Below are positions 13,701 to 27,356 of a stretch of DNA of 64,000 bases, in pieces; positions within the stretch are counted from its first letter, which is position 1; each line of letters begins with the position of its first letter. A model generated the notes under the pieces. That model was not told where the DNA came from. It saw only the letters and a program-made list of their open reading frames with translations, and searched no databases. Location of the stretch: assembly GCF_000182925.2 (NCBI RefSeq), contig NC_026507.1, forward strand, positions 1,798,001-1,862,000. Reading direction: 5' to 3'. Source of the stretch: Neurospora crassa OR74A (lineage: Eukaryota; Ascomycota; Sordariomycetes; Sordariales; Sordariaceae). The translations under genes and the position numbers were made by a program.

Positions 13701-14912
13701 TGGGGTGCAACAACAATTATGTATTCAGATTAATCTTACGACCATTTGGTTGATCGATCGCCCATGTAGAATGCTTTAAATAGGTGCCAGCTTTTCTGTC
13801 ACGAGCGTGGGGGGATCCGACGACGTGGCCGTTAGCTTTTACGGCTATCACGGCTGGCGGTACGGCGCGGATAGCTCCCTACCGGTTTAGAGGACAGCAT
13901 GTACCATAGTGTATGATTTCTGGCTTGGCCTTCATCCCGGATGTTAATACCCCCGAATGAGCCGCATGAGCCTTTTGTCCAATGGGTTTGCAGGAAGGTT
14001 ACTTTGTGAAGAAGCGGTTGTTCGCCACTTGAAACCCTGGACCGTCTTTCTCGCTCCCCGGAGGCACTTGCGGCTGTATAGAGAAAAGATAAAATTGGCC
14101 TATTGGACGGTAGATGTTGCTGTTCTCAAACCGTCGAGGCCCGCGCTACAATAGCATCGCGACGGGTTCACAAGATGTTTGCAATAGTAGGAGGGACACA
14201 GGGGAAACATGTTCACGTTAAGTTATAGGGGACGTGCATCATCATAATACGAGATATTCAGGAAGTGTGTATTTCGCCGTTCAATGGTGGAAGAAGGGTA
14301 ATGGTTTAGAAATACCCAAAGAAATGAAAAACACAAGTACTAAGGGTGTTGAACTGCTCCCCAGGCCGCTCTATCAATTCGCCCTGTAAGCCCCGTCAGT
14401 CTGTCACCCCTGGCTCTGTTTGCTTGCCAGGCTAGTTATACAGAAAAGAAGAAGCGAACATGGAAGCGAAAGAGGAACTGTGCCCGTAGGTATAATGGTA
14501 TCTCGAACAGGAAGGAAAGAGGAGAATAGGGAAAAGAATAAAAAAACCATCACGTATCAACGCCAAATAGCAGCAACGTAGCAAGATACCCTTCCCACCG
14601 ACATGGTGTCTACGCATGTGCCCATGCCGCTTTCCTTTGTCGTTGGCGCCCCAAAACCCCACCCAGACAAGACAAACAGACAGACAAAACCCGACCCCAG
14701 CCTTGCATAGACCTGTCATTCCCGAACCCATAGAAGTCAATCCCATGTTTGTTTGCCTTGTTTCCCATAACGTCATTTGTATCCTATGTGATAGTCGTAT
14801 ACCATATGTAATGGTTGTTATTGGTCGTCCAGTGACAAGCAAGACCCCCAGTGGAACAGACAAACCCTGGAAGATGTTTGACGCTTCCTTCCAAGGGCTT
14901 ATAATCCATATC

Positions 14913-17792
14913 TTAGTAGAGCAGTCGCAGTTCATATGCTGTCTGCGAGCTGTTGTTGGTCGTTGCTGGAGATGCTAGCTCAGCCTCAGGGCCATCGACA
15001 GCCATCTCCCATTCTCGCTTAACGCCAGAGTTGTTGTTGCCATTGACTTCGCGGATCTCGAGCTTCATGTCCTGGCCTTCCTGAAGCTCCTGGATAACGT
15101 CATCGTCCATTGCTACCTCGAGTCCGCGGTGGAGATAGTGAGTGACACGGACGATGCTGCTCGGGTCCAGGTTCCATTTCTGCGCAATACGCGTAACGAA
15201 CTCGTGCAGGCTTCGTTGCATCAGGTAGATCGCACGATAGATTTCCGGGCCATGTGAGTTTTCGGGATCTGCACGGGCCACATAAAAACAAGCAACGGGC
15301 TTGATTGCCCTTTCTGGGGGAGGGCGATAAGACGCGTCGACATCCAAGGACTCAATCCAGCCCGTCAAATTTCCATTATCACCCGTGATCCTCTTAACTC
15401 TACTTGGCGGGCCGGACAGTCCCTTGGAAGCATCGCTCGAGTTGAACCTGGAAAGCTCTGGCCAGTTTGGTTTCGATCCGCTGACGGACATCTGGGAAGC
15501 AAGCGAAAGCGAGCTTGGAGATGGCGAAACAAGAGAGGATCCGGCAACAGAGCCTCGCTCGCTAGGCCAAGCGTTACTTTCCTGGGACTCCAGCTTGGTA
15601 GGGTCAAGGGACTCTTTAGGAAGAGCAACAGGATGCAGGTCGGGGTCGTCCAGTTCGTCACCACGGAGGTATAGGACGCTTACCGGACGAGTGCTGGTAA
15701 ACATGTCCTGCGCATTTTGTAGCTTCATGGTGAGGTCCTCTTCGAGTTGCACACGAGGGTTTCCTCCAGCGGAACTAGCGGATGACATGGACCACGTCCG
15801 CTTGTGTTTTTGAATCTTTCCAGCGCGTTGGCTGCTTTGAGTCTTCATCTGCGCTACCCCTGATCTCTTCCTCTTGCCAAAATCCTTGATCCCACTCTCG
15901 GCTTGCTGCATCAGCTGTTTTATTTTCTCAATATTTTTTCGCACGTGGGCAACGTCATTGGACAGCTTGCGCTCAGCGCCGTGATCGCGGAACAACTTGA
16001 CCATGCAATAGCAAATCTCGGCTCCGTCGCTGGTGTTTGGTGACTGAGGGGAATTCGGGAGATAGGGTTGAGTCTTGGCGCAGAGCCTCACAGGAATACC
16101 CTTGACACCCTTGGAATGGCTGAAGTCAGTGGAGAGGAAGTTGAAGCGGACGGCGATATTGCATTCGACCGAACCGTTGATACCGGGGGTCCAGATGACT
16201 GAGAAACCGTCAAACGAAGCGCTCTCCAGCTCGATGCGCGTCCTCTTGTCGTCACCCTCTGCTGGCTGGGTAGCCTCGACAAATTCAACGGCTTGCAGTT
16301 TTCCTCCTCTCTGGTGTGCTTCATTGGTGCCGCGGCCTTCTTTCCACAAACTCCAGCACATGCCGGGCTTATGTCGCTGCTTTTCTTCCTCAAACGATAT
16401 CCTGACAAACGTACGAAACCGAGTCCCCGGAACAATGGGTAGCGTGGGCGCGGTATCGACTACGGACAGAGAGTAGGCCTGACCCTTGTTGAGGTAGGTG
16501 ACAGGGATTTCGTCCGTGTTCTTAATCATGGCAGTGGGTGCGTTGAGCGTTGTGTGAAAGCGGAACCTTTCGGCTGACGGCGGTAGCTGCATGTGGAGGG
16601 GCAAGCCGAATTGCCTAGCTTGGAAGCCCATCATGGGAGACTGTTGGAAGCTGCCGTCGATGTTGCCCATCCTTTCATCAGCCGGATCCGAATCTATGGG
16701 GGAGCCGTCCTGGTCCATTGTTTCAAAGCCCGAGTCTTGGTGAAGAAAAGTCGAAGGCGCAAAGGACGGCTGGTTTGGCGTAGCTTGGATAAAAGCGTTG
16801 AAGTGTGCGAACGGGGGGAAATTATGGTGGAATCCACCCAATTCCATATGCGCTGGCCCCGGGTGCAGAGATCCGTCAGCGGTAGGCATCGACAGCGGCG
16901 TGCCCAAGCCCATTCCGAGGCCGAGCGTCGGGGTATGGAGATCTCCAGCCGTGGGATGGTAGATGGTGTTCGTGCCACCCGGAGTAGGAGTATAATAGCC
17001 ATGGCCGCCGGCGAATTGCGAGAAGGTGAACTGGTTCGCGTCTAGCACAGACGGGGTGAATCTCCACTGCTCGTTTGTGGCTCGGGGAGTCGGGTCCTGG
17101 TCACGAAAAGCGTCATGGCCAAGGCTTTGGGCCCTAAAGTATCTTACTAGTTAGCCAAACCCAGCCCAGGGAATCCGGATGATGAGAGATGGGATCGCAT
17201 GGCATGACTGGCATAACCAGCCGGCCCGCCCGTCCGACCGCGCTGCCGTCGCTCAAGGTCATGACACATGCGAGCTTCCGCAATGACCGGGAGGTGCTTA
17301 TTTTAAGCTTATTTCATCCGAGTCAAGGATGAAACACGCGGGCCAGCGGCTGCGACGCAATGGAGCGAATATGTCCGGGGAAAAAGAGTTACCCACTTTT
17401 CTGCGGCTGTGACAGCGATGCCAGCTTGACTGGTGGTTGCGGTTCGGGCAGGTGCTGCGGCCCCGGATGAAGTGGCGGCGGCTACTTCAGGGAACTGTTG
17501 CCTGAAGTGCGCCAGCAGATCATCTGCGGGCTTTTGCGAACTTGTTCTGTGAAAAGCAAAAGTGGTCAGCAAAACGGCCAAGGTTAGGATAGTGGACAGG
17601 CAGGCAGTGGAGTGGGAAGCGCGGGTGCCAGTCCCGTAGTCTGGCGCTTATATTGGGGCCGGTTGGCAGCGGGCAGACAGAGCCAGTGCTTGCAAGGTGT
17701 AATACAAAAGGGAAAAAAAAAAAAAAAAAAAAAAAAGAAAGAAAAAGAAAAAAAAATGTGAAAACGCAAGCTACTGACCGTTGACTGAACAT
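14913..17792 (-). CDS. csp-2: Grainyhead/CP2-family transcription factor, CSP-2-like, 794 residues
   Basis: Grainyhead-type nuclear DNA-binding protein. In Neurospora the homologue csp-2 (conidial separation) controls cell-wall remodelling genes. Exons: 17792-17779 (14 nt, MFSQ plus two bases), 17546-17397, and 17133-14913. Intron 1 (17778-17547) has the weak donor GTCAGT and acceptor CACAG. Intron 2 (17396-17134) has donor GTGGGT, branch GGCTAAC and acceptor TTTAG. Phases match, giving RTSSQKPADDLLAHFRQQFP near the N-terminus and AAEKAQSLGHDAFRDQDP across intron 2. The CP2 DNA-binding domain begins about residue 240 (ERFRFHTTLNAPTAM) and extends to about 460. A Lys/Arg-rich linker follows (GKRKRS). 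The C-terminal dimerisation fold is at about 667-746 (ACFYVARADP, YRAIYLMQRSLHEFV). The N-terminus is Gly/Pro/His-rich. The long exon is certain; the 14-nt first exon is inferred. Confidence 0.85.
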
Positions 17793-20700
17793 GGTTTCTG
17801 AACGGGTCGACTGATCGTATCGAGTAGACTCGTTGCCCCCTCTTTCTTCAGAACACCGGAATGCTGGCTGTGGGCAGATATTTGTAAGTCCGGACACGAA
17901 CAGTGACTGCACCTGAGTCGAATCGGATCCGGTATAAAAGCTCCGCTATGCCGATCGTCGTCGTCAACTCGCGTGGATTGATCGTACTGATACGAATCTG
18001 CCGGACGATGAATCGATGTCAAGTAAAGTAACCAAGCTGATAGTGTAGACACGCAGTGCACGGCAGGCTGCGCGGGTTTCCAGTACCAACTGCCAGTGAG
18101 CCAAATTCGTACTTTGACTCAAAGGGCGTGCCGCGAGCAAGTATCGATGCTGGAAAGATGCGATGCTGCCGCAAGATGCTGGTGTCGGTCAGGCAGGTCG
18201 CAGATGCTGTAACTGAAGTCCAACTTTTCTGTTGCGAGAACGAGAGGCAGTGCAAACAGATTGCGTGGAAAGAGTCAAAAGAGAGAAACGGCACTGCAGA
18301 TGCGCCAGAGAAATGGAAGGGAGAAGGAAGTGATGCCTTTGGGAAATTTTTCGGTTCCTTCGAGGTAGTTTATTGCGACTTGTTTCTTCTCCGCCTCATG
18401 GCTGGCGCGCGAGCGGGTGTGTGGCCGGCCGAGCGTGCCCTGTATATACCTCTCTGCAGTCTCTACCGCTGAGACGGGACGGGAACTTCTCCCATGTACC
18501 CTCGGGGAGTTCGTCGTCCATGGTAGGTAGGTAGTGTAGGTACACTGTACGGTGCCCCAACACGCAGCACCTCAACCGCTAGTGCATTCCCAATCAAAGG
18601 CCCAAGGATTGTGTGTGGGTACCTAGGCTGGTAGGTACCGATACCTAATACCGTACGTTTCTGCGGAGTCAGTAGAGGTACTTTAGGTACCGGGCTGCCA
18701 GGATGGAGACGCTACCATATCAGGCCAGGGGGCACTAGCGTACTGGGGTTGATTACGGTACCGGTACAGTGCATACTTTACACAACGCTTGGTAAATGAT
18801 ATTCGCTCTACACTAGTGGTCAGCGGACCGAGACTTGACAGGAAACAGTGTTCACCCCTCCGTTCTTGCTAAGAAGAAAGAGACCTAGGTACATAGTAGG
18901 TGTGGTCATGGACACGGCTGACGACGAAGTTCGCCTGCAGGTCGTAGTAAACTTTGAGAGGCCGCCTACCGATAGAAGGCCAGATACAGTGTTTTACAAG
19001 CCAACAAGTGAGAGTGCAGTCCACCAGAACGATTCGACTCGGAAGGACTTTCTGGTAGGAGCCATTAGAATGGACCGAGTTGGGTGAGGAGAAACGGACA
19101 GAACGGAGGAGTCAGGCTCTCTCTCAGACCGGTCCCATTGTCATCAGTTTCATCGGTCGCTTTCTCACTTCACTCACACCTCGCTAAGCCTAAAGAAGAA
19201 GTAATGCGATGGTGTGAAGGGAGCTGTGGGAGCCAACCGCCGGGAGGGGGACTGATGGTTGACTCGGCGGACAATGACCCGTCTGGCTGATGGCCGCTTA
19301 TGGCTGACCTCGCGGAGGACAGAAAGAGGGGTGGATGGGTTTAGTGTAGGGGGCCAAGCAATCCCCCCCGGCCACAGGATACCGATGCATAAGTCCAATG
19401 AATGCGGCCATGGTAAAGTGTAAAATTGGATGGTCGATTTGGGTCGACATCTTCAGGTGAGGCCTATTTTCTTCTTTTCTGGGTGACGACAGCTGGTTCG
19501 CGCTCCGAATCAGATGGATGCAAAAGGCCAGGTATGGGGTCCAGTCCGGCATGTTCGTTGCATACACGTGTTGCCTACGAGCTGTGTGCTGTGATGCGGC
19601 GACACATTGCGCCATGCTTCAGACGTCTTTGCAGCAATTACCAATCTACTGGTGTCGCCTGGAATGTTGGGAGTGGACATGGGGACGAGGCGAAGACCAG
19701 TGATATGTCTGTAGGGTCATAAGCGTTTGGTGGTGAGGATGGATTAACCTTTCTGCCCGAGCACATAAGCGGGAATACTGCATTCAGATCCCGATGGTTT
19801 TTTCGCATGGATGTTCTGTGGATTATATAGCCGGGGGCCGAAGACATCCGTACATACCTATGCAGTACCTCCAGCTTGTAAGCCATCTACCCTGTACCTA
19901 CTACCTCTACTGTGGTGTCGAGCTGGCCACCTATGTACAAAGCTATAGTTTGGTTAGTTTGGTAAGTTTGGCTTGCGACACCGGTGTGAACAGTAGGTAG
20001 GCGGTCCCCCGCGTCCACTCACAATCATGAGACGGAGAAGAAAAAAGAAAAAGAAAAAAAGCAAATTAGCTTTGGACTATTGGGCAGTGTTATTGATCAT
20101 GCACGTGCATAATCGACCCGCATCCTCGTCTTTGTGATATGAGTCGGTCGTTAGCTGATGTCCCGATGGTCGTTAACGAATCCCGATGGTCACTGAGCGC
20201 CGAAACGCTACCGGCACAGGCCGAAATTGCTAAGGAGGGGTTACCTGCTACCACTTACTAGAACTTATCCACTCTCCAATCCCCACGCTGGGCCGTTCAT
20301 GGATGCTCCAGTGGAGTCCAGGCGCCTTCAACCGTCTGCCTGTTACGGCATATGCCAAATTACTGCAGTGACAAAGGCTTCACCATCCATACATCAACGA
20401 CGGAGCGCATTTTGGCGGTGAGAAAGATCCTAGGAGCATGCCTGATGAGGTACAAGTCGGGGAACCGTAAAATGCCCAAGAGGACACTTTTGTCCGGCAT
20501 CAAACAGCTGCCCGAACCTAGACTGAAGACCTTGACGTATGAGCGGACTCACTACTAGTGTGTATAGGTAGGTGCACTGAGCCGCCGTCTGATATCCGGA
20601 CCTTTTCCGGAACGCAGGTATCGATACTTCTCCAGTGAGCCAAAATTTTTAATCCCGTGGCTGTGCTGGACTGTCTGGGTTCCAGTCGTGCAATCTGGTC

Positions 20701-21456
20701 AACTGTCAATCTCGATCGAATGCAGGCACGCAAGCATTGGTCCAGCGAGGTCCCTTGATGTGTCCTTGAAGTGTTCTCGAGATCAGCCCGGACTCTGTGG
20801 CTTGAAAGCTGTCGCCACAGGTGTTGTCGGATTTGCGACCTGTCTCGGCTGCACCAAATCGCGACGACTGGATAGCCGTTCTCCGATCTTCAAGATCCCA
20901 TATCATCTCGGCGGCTCGACCTAACCGCGATGTCTGGATCCCGGATCTAGACCCCGCGATGCTCTCAAGAGGTAAGTAAGCCTGCCTGCCCGCCCAACCA
21001 ACAACACACACTCACAACAGCCACTACAATATAAACAGCAACAACAACAATAATGATAACAATGATAATTACAACAGCAATAACACCTGCTCCTATGGCG
21101 GCACGGCAGCCCAATTTTGGACAGCACTTCCTCCCTAAGTCGGGATTTGCTTGCGGTCAGAAGAAAAAAAAAACTCTAGCGAGATTTCCCCGAAATTCCC
21201 CTCTGTCATCGTCGATGCACCGTTGGAACCGTAGAGCACGCACACTGTGAGTTTACAAAGCGAGTCCCGAGGACAGCGAGGAGTCAACAACAAGCCCTGG
21301 TCCGAGTCCACTTTTCCCAGCGCCGGCCGGGGGTGGATTGTGTGTGTGTGTGTCCGATCCCAGGGGTTGGCTGGACGGTTGGATGCCCAAAACAGACGAG
21401 ACCAGCGGAGATGGGAATCCACAACGGACACCACGACAAAATTGACACAAGCTCAA

Positions 21457-21464
21457 TGACGTCA
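21457..21464. promoter_or_regulatory. CRE palindrome TGACGTCA (cluster member 1)
   Basis: Perfect TGACGTCA, first of four between 21.4 and 24.2 kb. Confidence 0.45.
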
Positions 21465-22786
21465 CAGGCGTTATTTTTTTTTTCTCCCTTCCACTCCCAT
21501 GAGGAACATGCTGGGGTCCTGGACTTTACCGAAATCGCACTACAATTGCGAAGGTCAATAGTTTGAGAGCCAAATGGCCTCATTGAGAGAGTAGTATCGA
21601 TAACACTTTTTCTCTTTTCTTAGCACCAAGGGAGGGGAGGACCATTTGCATGTGCGGGGGGGGGAGGAGAAAGAAGAGGGGGGGGGGAGACCTTTCATCC
21701 TCTCGTCGCACATGTGCCCTTTCAAGCCACGTTATGGTTTTCTTCGACATTGGGCCGCCAGAAGCAACGAAAAGATAACCAGGGGCTGTAGTGTATTAGG
21801 GGAAGCATTGACAATCGTCTTGGCAAGACCCGTGTTCGGGACGAGCGTCGATCTTGGCCTGTCTAAGGCGCAGGTGGTTCTGGAAGTTCTGCCACCGATT
21901 TCTTCACTGCACTGGGAAATTCCGTCGAAATGGGAGCGACCCCCTCGGCCGGAGCCAAAAGCAACGTGCCTAGGTACGTATGAAAGCTGTGACAGAAAGG
22001 GGAGAGATCAATGACCGTGCACAAACCGTTATGAAATCTACGATCAGTGTCTCGCTTCCAGAACGTTTTGTGCTCTGGTCAGCTATTGGATATTGTCCGA
22101 ATAGACAATCTCGAATCCATTGCAAAATCTAGCTCCCCCGTGTAGCATACATGCATCTCGATATATCTACCGATCCCCCCACGCTGTTCGGGCGACTGAA
22201 TCAAAGTCTCACAGCTTCTTCGGAGTCGCTCACTTTCAACTTTGTTGTTTGTTGTGAGAACGCTGCACAGCTGGTGGATGGCTGGCACCACGATAGTACC
22301 GAGACGTGGGTAAACTTGCAAAAGATTTCGTAGGAAAAGGCAAATCAACAGCAACAGAGAAAAACCGCATTCGCACGGCACAATGCTTGAAGGGTCAAGA
22401 GGGTTCACGCAGGTGAGCGGCGGCAGCAGGGCTCGTGCAAGATTACTGCAGGTAGGGTCCAATAAGATAAACCTCCAGTCGGGCACGCCCAGCGATTTCC
22501 GCGATTTCGGTTGAGATTTTCCTGCTCAGCCCTCCCGTTTCTACGCAACACTACACGGACAAGCCAGCCCCGTCTGGACTCAAGCCCCACACAGCGCCCG
22601 ACCTCGATAGACCGGCTGACGCGTCCGGGAGGAGTCCATTTCCTCAAAGGTGTCGGCCGGCCGGCCGGCGCGCAACAATGCCAGTTCGGCTACAAAGAAC
22701 GTTTGAAAATGCTGTCCATCCCTCCGGCTTCGCGATCCCAAAACACCGGATTCACAATTGTGGTCGGTCAGCCTCGCACTAAAGCA

Positions 22787-22794
22787 TGACGTCA
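22787..22794. promoter_or_regulatory. CRE palindrome TGACGTCA (cluster member 2)
   Basis: Perfect TGACGTCA extended to the 10-bp palindrome ATGACGTCAT and then CATGACGTCATG, which strengthens it as a bZIP half-site pair. Confidence 0.45.
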
Positions 22795-23400
22795 TGGTTA
22801 CTCCAATTCTCCAGAACAAATTCGTTCGTCTCCGCTGCATGAAAACGCCAAGTGGTGGGCTCCAGGTAGGATGCGTTAAGGGGCCCAGGCAATTGGGGCA
22901 GGCCCGCTTTGGGGAGAAAGGCTCCGGCCCGGCGTGCCCACTGCGTGTGAAAGCAAAAGGGCCCGCTGAACCTTGTTAAACATCGATCGCGAAGAAATCA
23001 CGACATTGCAATGGAGTGGTGGGCCGGAAAAAAAATTGAACAGAAAGCCGAGGCATATGGGAAAACAAAACAAAAAGGCCAAAAACGGGGTGCGCTGTCC
23101 CCGAAAATCTTCCCTTTGACGCCATCACTTGGCGCATAACCGAAGAGTAGCCCGTTTGCCGTGCCCGGGCGACTCCGATCCCCCGCGGGACCGGTCAACG
23201 GTTACTACCGCAATAATCAATCGTTGCAGTGTCGCGATTTTCCCCCGCATCGCGCTGAGATGAGGTTGGGCGTGAGACTGAGATTGAACCCGAAACAGGG
23301 GGAACACACTTGAGGAGGCAGTAGCATCGCCTGATACATAGCCGTAGCCGCGGCTCAAGATGCGACCTTCTCAAGCGCTCTGAAGCCGTGGCTGAGGAAA

Positions 23401-23408
23401 TGACGTCA
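23401..23408. promoter_or_regulatory. CRE palindrome TGACGTCA (cluster member 3)
   Basis: Perfect TGACGTCA, extended to ATGACGTCAT. Confidence 0.45.
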
Positions 23409-24162
23409 TACTCGACTGACGCGCAGCCATGTCTTTTTTCGTTGTCTTTTTTTTTTTTTCGTTCTTTTTTTTTTCTCCGGGTTAGGGGCACACATTAGTC
23501 CTGAAGAGATCGTTAGCCTAGCACTTAACAGGGGCTCTAAGCAGGGGGGACAAACTGCCCTGCAAATGCCTTGTAACTTTACCAATTATAGAAGGTAGGG
23601 AGGAGAGGTTTTAGGTGATTCTAGCAGTCCTGAGCTAGGTAGGATAAGAGGTTTCAGCTGTGTGCGGCTGTTGGTACCTAATGGATCCCATCTTGTGATA
23701 AGATGTGGAACACGTAGGCATGTAACAGACTAACAACTTTACAAGGACTGATGTACACTGTACTGCGGGTAGACCATTGTCCAGCCCCCCAGGGCAGTTT
23801 CCGCTGCTCTGGGTCCAGCTGCAACTGAACTGAGTGTTTCGAATGCGAGAGTCGCGAGAACTTCAGTCCGATTCCCATTTCCATCCCATCGTTCAGTTCG
23901 GGTACAGTGCTCGCACGCCACCTCCGGCTGTTGTCTGACGGTGATACATCCCGTGATTAGTAGTGTTCAGCGTTGCCATTTCCAAGGTCAGTCTTCAGTC
24001 TGGGCCAGAAAGATAGGTACTTTCTCTTTCCACTCATCTTGACCTTCCCTTTGGGCATCCACCCCAAAAATGGCTTTTTATTGAGAATGGAACACCTTTT
24101 GTCAGGTGAAGTTTACCGCCTTTTCCGAAGGATTCATTCGGAGCCCTGTGGGGTTGAGCCTA

Positions 24163-24170
24163 TGACGTCA
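24163..24170. promoter_or_regulatory. CRE palindrome TGACGTCA (cluster member 4)
   Basis: Perfect TGACGTCA, last of the four-member cluster. Confidence 0.45.
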
Positions 24171-27100
24171 CCGTGGGGAGGTTCCTCGCACTTGCACTAG
24201 GCTCGCTCGGCTCAACTGGGGTTGGGCGAATTGGGAATGGCATCCAAGCATCCCGTCTTACAAGGGCAGCTCCTACACTACACTGTACCTACCTACACTA
24301 GAAACTGGCGTACCGCAAGGAACCACGGCACAAAATGGCGGGAACTGTGTCCCACTTGGATGGCCCGCAAAGTCGAACGCTCCGACTCGCACACTGAATT
24401 CGACCTGACAACGAACTTCACACAACGGAACTGAAACGCGCTGTGCACTTGACAATTGCCCCGGCGTGATTGTCTCTCTGAGCTTTCTCCTTGCCGATCA
24501 GGGTACCCGTACCTACGCTACAGCCTTTTACACTAGTGTACACTACAACCCGCGCGCGGTCTTAGTGCGACGTTACACGACTGCCTGAGAATGGGGCGGG
24601 GCACGCGAGCGACAGACGCACATCTTCACCACCATTTGTTCAATTTGCGAATCAGCTCTTATCAACCACCCACGTCCATCCGAGAAGCTACCTATGTATC
24701 GTCCATTACAGGAAGACATGATCAAGTGGCCCACAGCTTCAACGCGCACGCGGTTCTCTTCAAGTCTTTGCGAAAGACGGATTACCTCATGTTCTTGTTC
24801 GGAACAATACTCCCATAGGCTTGCTTGCGATTAGACAATTTTGATTCACAATGCTCTTCCTCTATGTAACAATGTTCGATCGGCATTCATGTCTCCGGCA
24901 TCCACATATCCATGTCTTTTTCGATCGGGCTATAATCCCTATATCCCGGTCCACGGCTTTAAAGGAAAGAGGTACGTACATAACATAGAAGTAGTGTATT
25001 TAAAACCTGCAGAAGCAAAGTTGGGCCAGGCCCATCTGGTCAGCCTTACCATGATCTCTTTCCCCTTTCAGTCACTCAGCTAGTCAATGTGTAAAAGAGA
25101 CGGGAAAACAAACTCACCAGTCGGGTCTTCGCATGCTTGGAGATTCACATATTGCACTATGAGGCTTTGACATGGTCCGTTGTCCTCTGATCGTGGGGGT
25201 TAGGTAGAACGGGTATTATTATAAAGGGCTACGTTATCGGTAACGGACATTGGAGTCAAGCCCCTCACGCGCGCAACCCTAGATACTACTTACTCAGCGC
25301 TACAGTTCCTATGTATGAATTACCCACAAAGAAGGGGCGGAAATTGCCCTCGCATGGACTGTCGCGTCTTGCAATTTACAGGTCCATCGCGAATCCCTTC
25401 TTATCTCTTTTCTTACCAACCAAACAGCCCGACTAGTGCAAGTCTTTGTTGTATAGGGATTCCACCAGTTGCCCGTTATCAGTTCACAGGCTCGGAAAGC
25501 CCAGTACACAGTGGCAGTAACCTACCGGCCCGGAATTATCATTTTTCGAAATCGAGATCGGACGGATTCTGCTGATGTGTGTCAACACATGGGATGACAG
25601 GCCCCTTACCGAATAGGGAAATAGTTTCTTGAATAATTCGAGTGAAAATTCGGATAGCCCAATAAATCGAATATCGATGTTAAGCTATGAGTGAACAAGA
25701 CATTGTTGAAACGCCCATTCCTTTACAAAGATTCGTCGTCGGGCCCAAACGTATTATGGATCATCCACACCAGAGGTCGTAGTGCTATGGGCCCACATCG
25801 AAGCGAGGAAGGAGCGGCGGTTCTATCTATAGTAGTCCAAATACTATTAATTGCGGAGCCCGATGTCCCAAAAAGGAAATTCTGTCATCGAGCTGAATTC
25901 GAGGCCCGTGCGCGCAACTAAATTCGCATTTAATATCGCATTTAATCGGTTATAGCTCATCAACATCAATCTGTATCGATATGCAAATGGAGTATGTTGT
26001 GCAGAGTATTTATCTCAACATATCTCCCGTTTTTCGCAAAAATACAGTTTGAATTGCGGTATTACAAATGAAATTTCATTAAGTGGCTGCGCAACCGTTT
26101 TGCAGCTTTATATACAATTATAGTTCACGTACTAGGCTAGTATATCTTTTAGCAAGTTTGGTATTCCGGTAATTCAATATACCGGCTATACTACTATTTA
26201 CGTTATTACCCAATCTATTACTTTTAATTATTAATATTAATAACCTTTTATTACTGTATCTATTGCGTAATATTAGGAATCATCTAGAATTGTTAATATC
26301 TATTAATTTGAAGTCTTCAAACGATTGTGTACCTATTTATACGACTTTCGGTAAAGTATATTCAATTGCGTATTACTACTTCCTTATTTGTAGGGTCTAC
26401 TATAGAAGGTATAATACTACTACTAACGACTATTACTTTAAATTATCCTACTACTTTCTATCTCTCAATACTAATAAAGTAATTGCAATACTATTCACCT
26501 ATTAACCCTACTACAAACCCGACTATTAACTAGACCGGCTGAAATTTCTGGTACCTATTAACTCCTTCCTAAAAGGGTATAAGAAGCTAGTTCCCCCCGC
26601 CTTTCGATTCTCAAACTCTCTCCTCTTTATTATATTTAATATTTTATATTTAAGATTAACCTTACTATTTAATATTAAATATCTTTTAACTCTAATACTA
26701 TCCTATAATAGTTTGGGCTTAACTATTCGCCTATTAAAAACCGGCCGCTCTTCTAAATTGGCAGTTTAGGTTTAACTATTTACCTATTAACAATATCGCT
26801 TCTTCTTAAAGTAGCTATTCGCTACTAAAATTAAACGCCGTACGAGTGGTTTGGAACCGGGTTAGTCCCTTCCTCCTATTTCCCCTCCTATTTACTATTA
26901 ATATTACTATTATAAATAAGCGTGTCGGTATCTTTTATTGCCCGGTAAAATATATCGGTTATTAAGTAGAGTTAAAGAGGTGTATAAATACTTATTAGTA
27001 AGTCCCCCCCCTAAATAATACCTATTTGATTATTTACTAATCCTTAGCTTATATAAATTTACTTACCTTCTTTATCTCTTATATTATTACTACCTAATAT

Positions 27101-27356
27101 TAATATTTAATATCGCTACTATCCTATATTACCCTACGGGGCATTTAATTAATAATACGTAGGCTATTGGGGCGAAGTTGGAAGAGTAAAGTGATTAACC
27201 TTATTTACCTACCCTATCGGCTCGGATAATATTATTTTAGATCCTTAAAAATAAATTATTAATATAGATTAGGATAGTGAATACGAGAGTAATTTAGCTA
27301 GTATAATAAGACTAATAACTCCTATTAGAGTTACGATTTGTATTTAGAGTTAGATA

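Larger units (their letters stand above)
6756..14912. other. 8-kb gene-free spacer between convergent genes
   Basis: This stretch lies between the 3' ends of the 4505 gene (plus) and the csp-2-like gene (minus). Open frames are short, mutually overlapping and without recognisable motifs. Simple repeats are a CT tract at 8541-8582 and a 15-base G run at 10705-10719. There are many dispersed GTAGGTAGG and ACCTAGGTA motifs (for example around 8347, 8758, 10950 and 12290). I find no tRNA or 5S rRNA. Unrecognised non-coding transcripts cannot be excluded. Confidence 0.55.
17793..26000. other. 8-kb gene-free region upstream of csp-2-like gene
   Basis: Normal GC content but no recognisable gene; open frames are short and unconvincing. 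It carries dispersed TAGGTAGG/ACCTAGGTA motifs (18520-18720), a TG tract near 21340, T and A tracts (23446-23474), and four CRE palindromes listed separately. The part next to 17.8 kb is presumably the promoter and long leader of the csp-2-like gene. Confidence 0.5.

Noticed and set aside
18056-18472. 138-codon frame near the csp-2 promoter
   Set aside because: Begins at a non-ATG codon and shows no recognisable domain.
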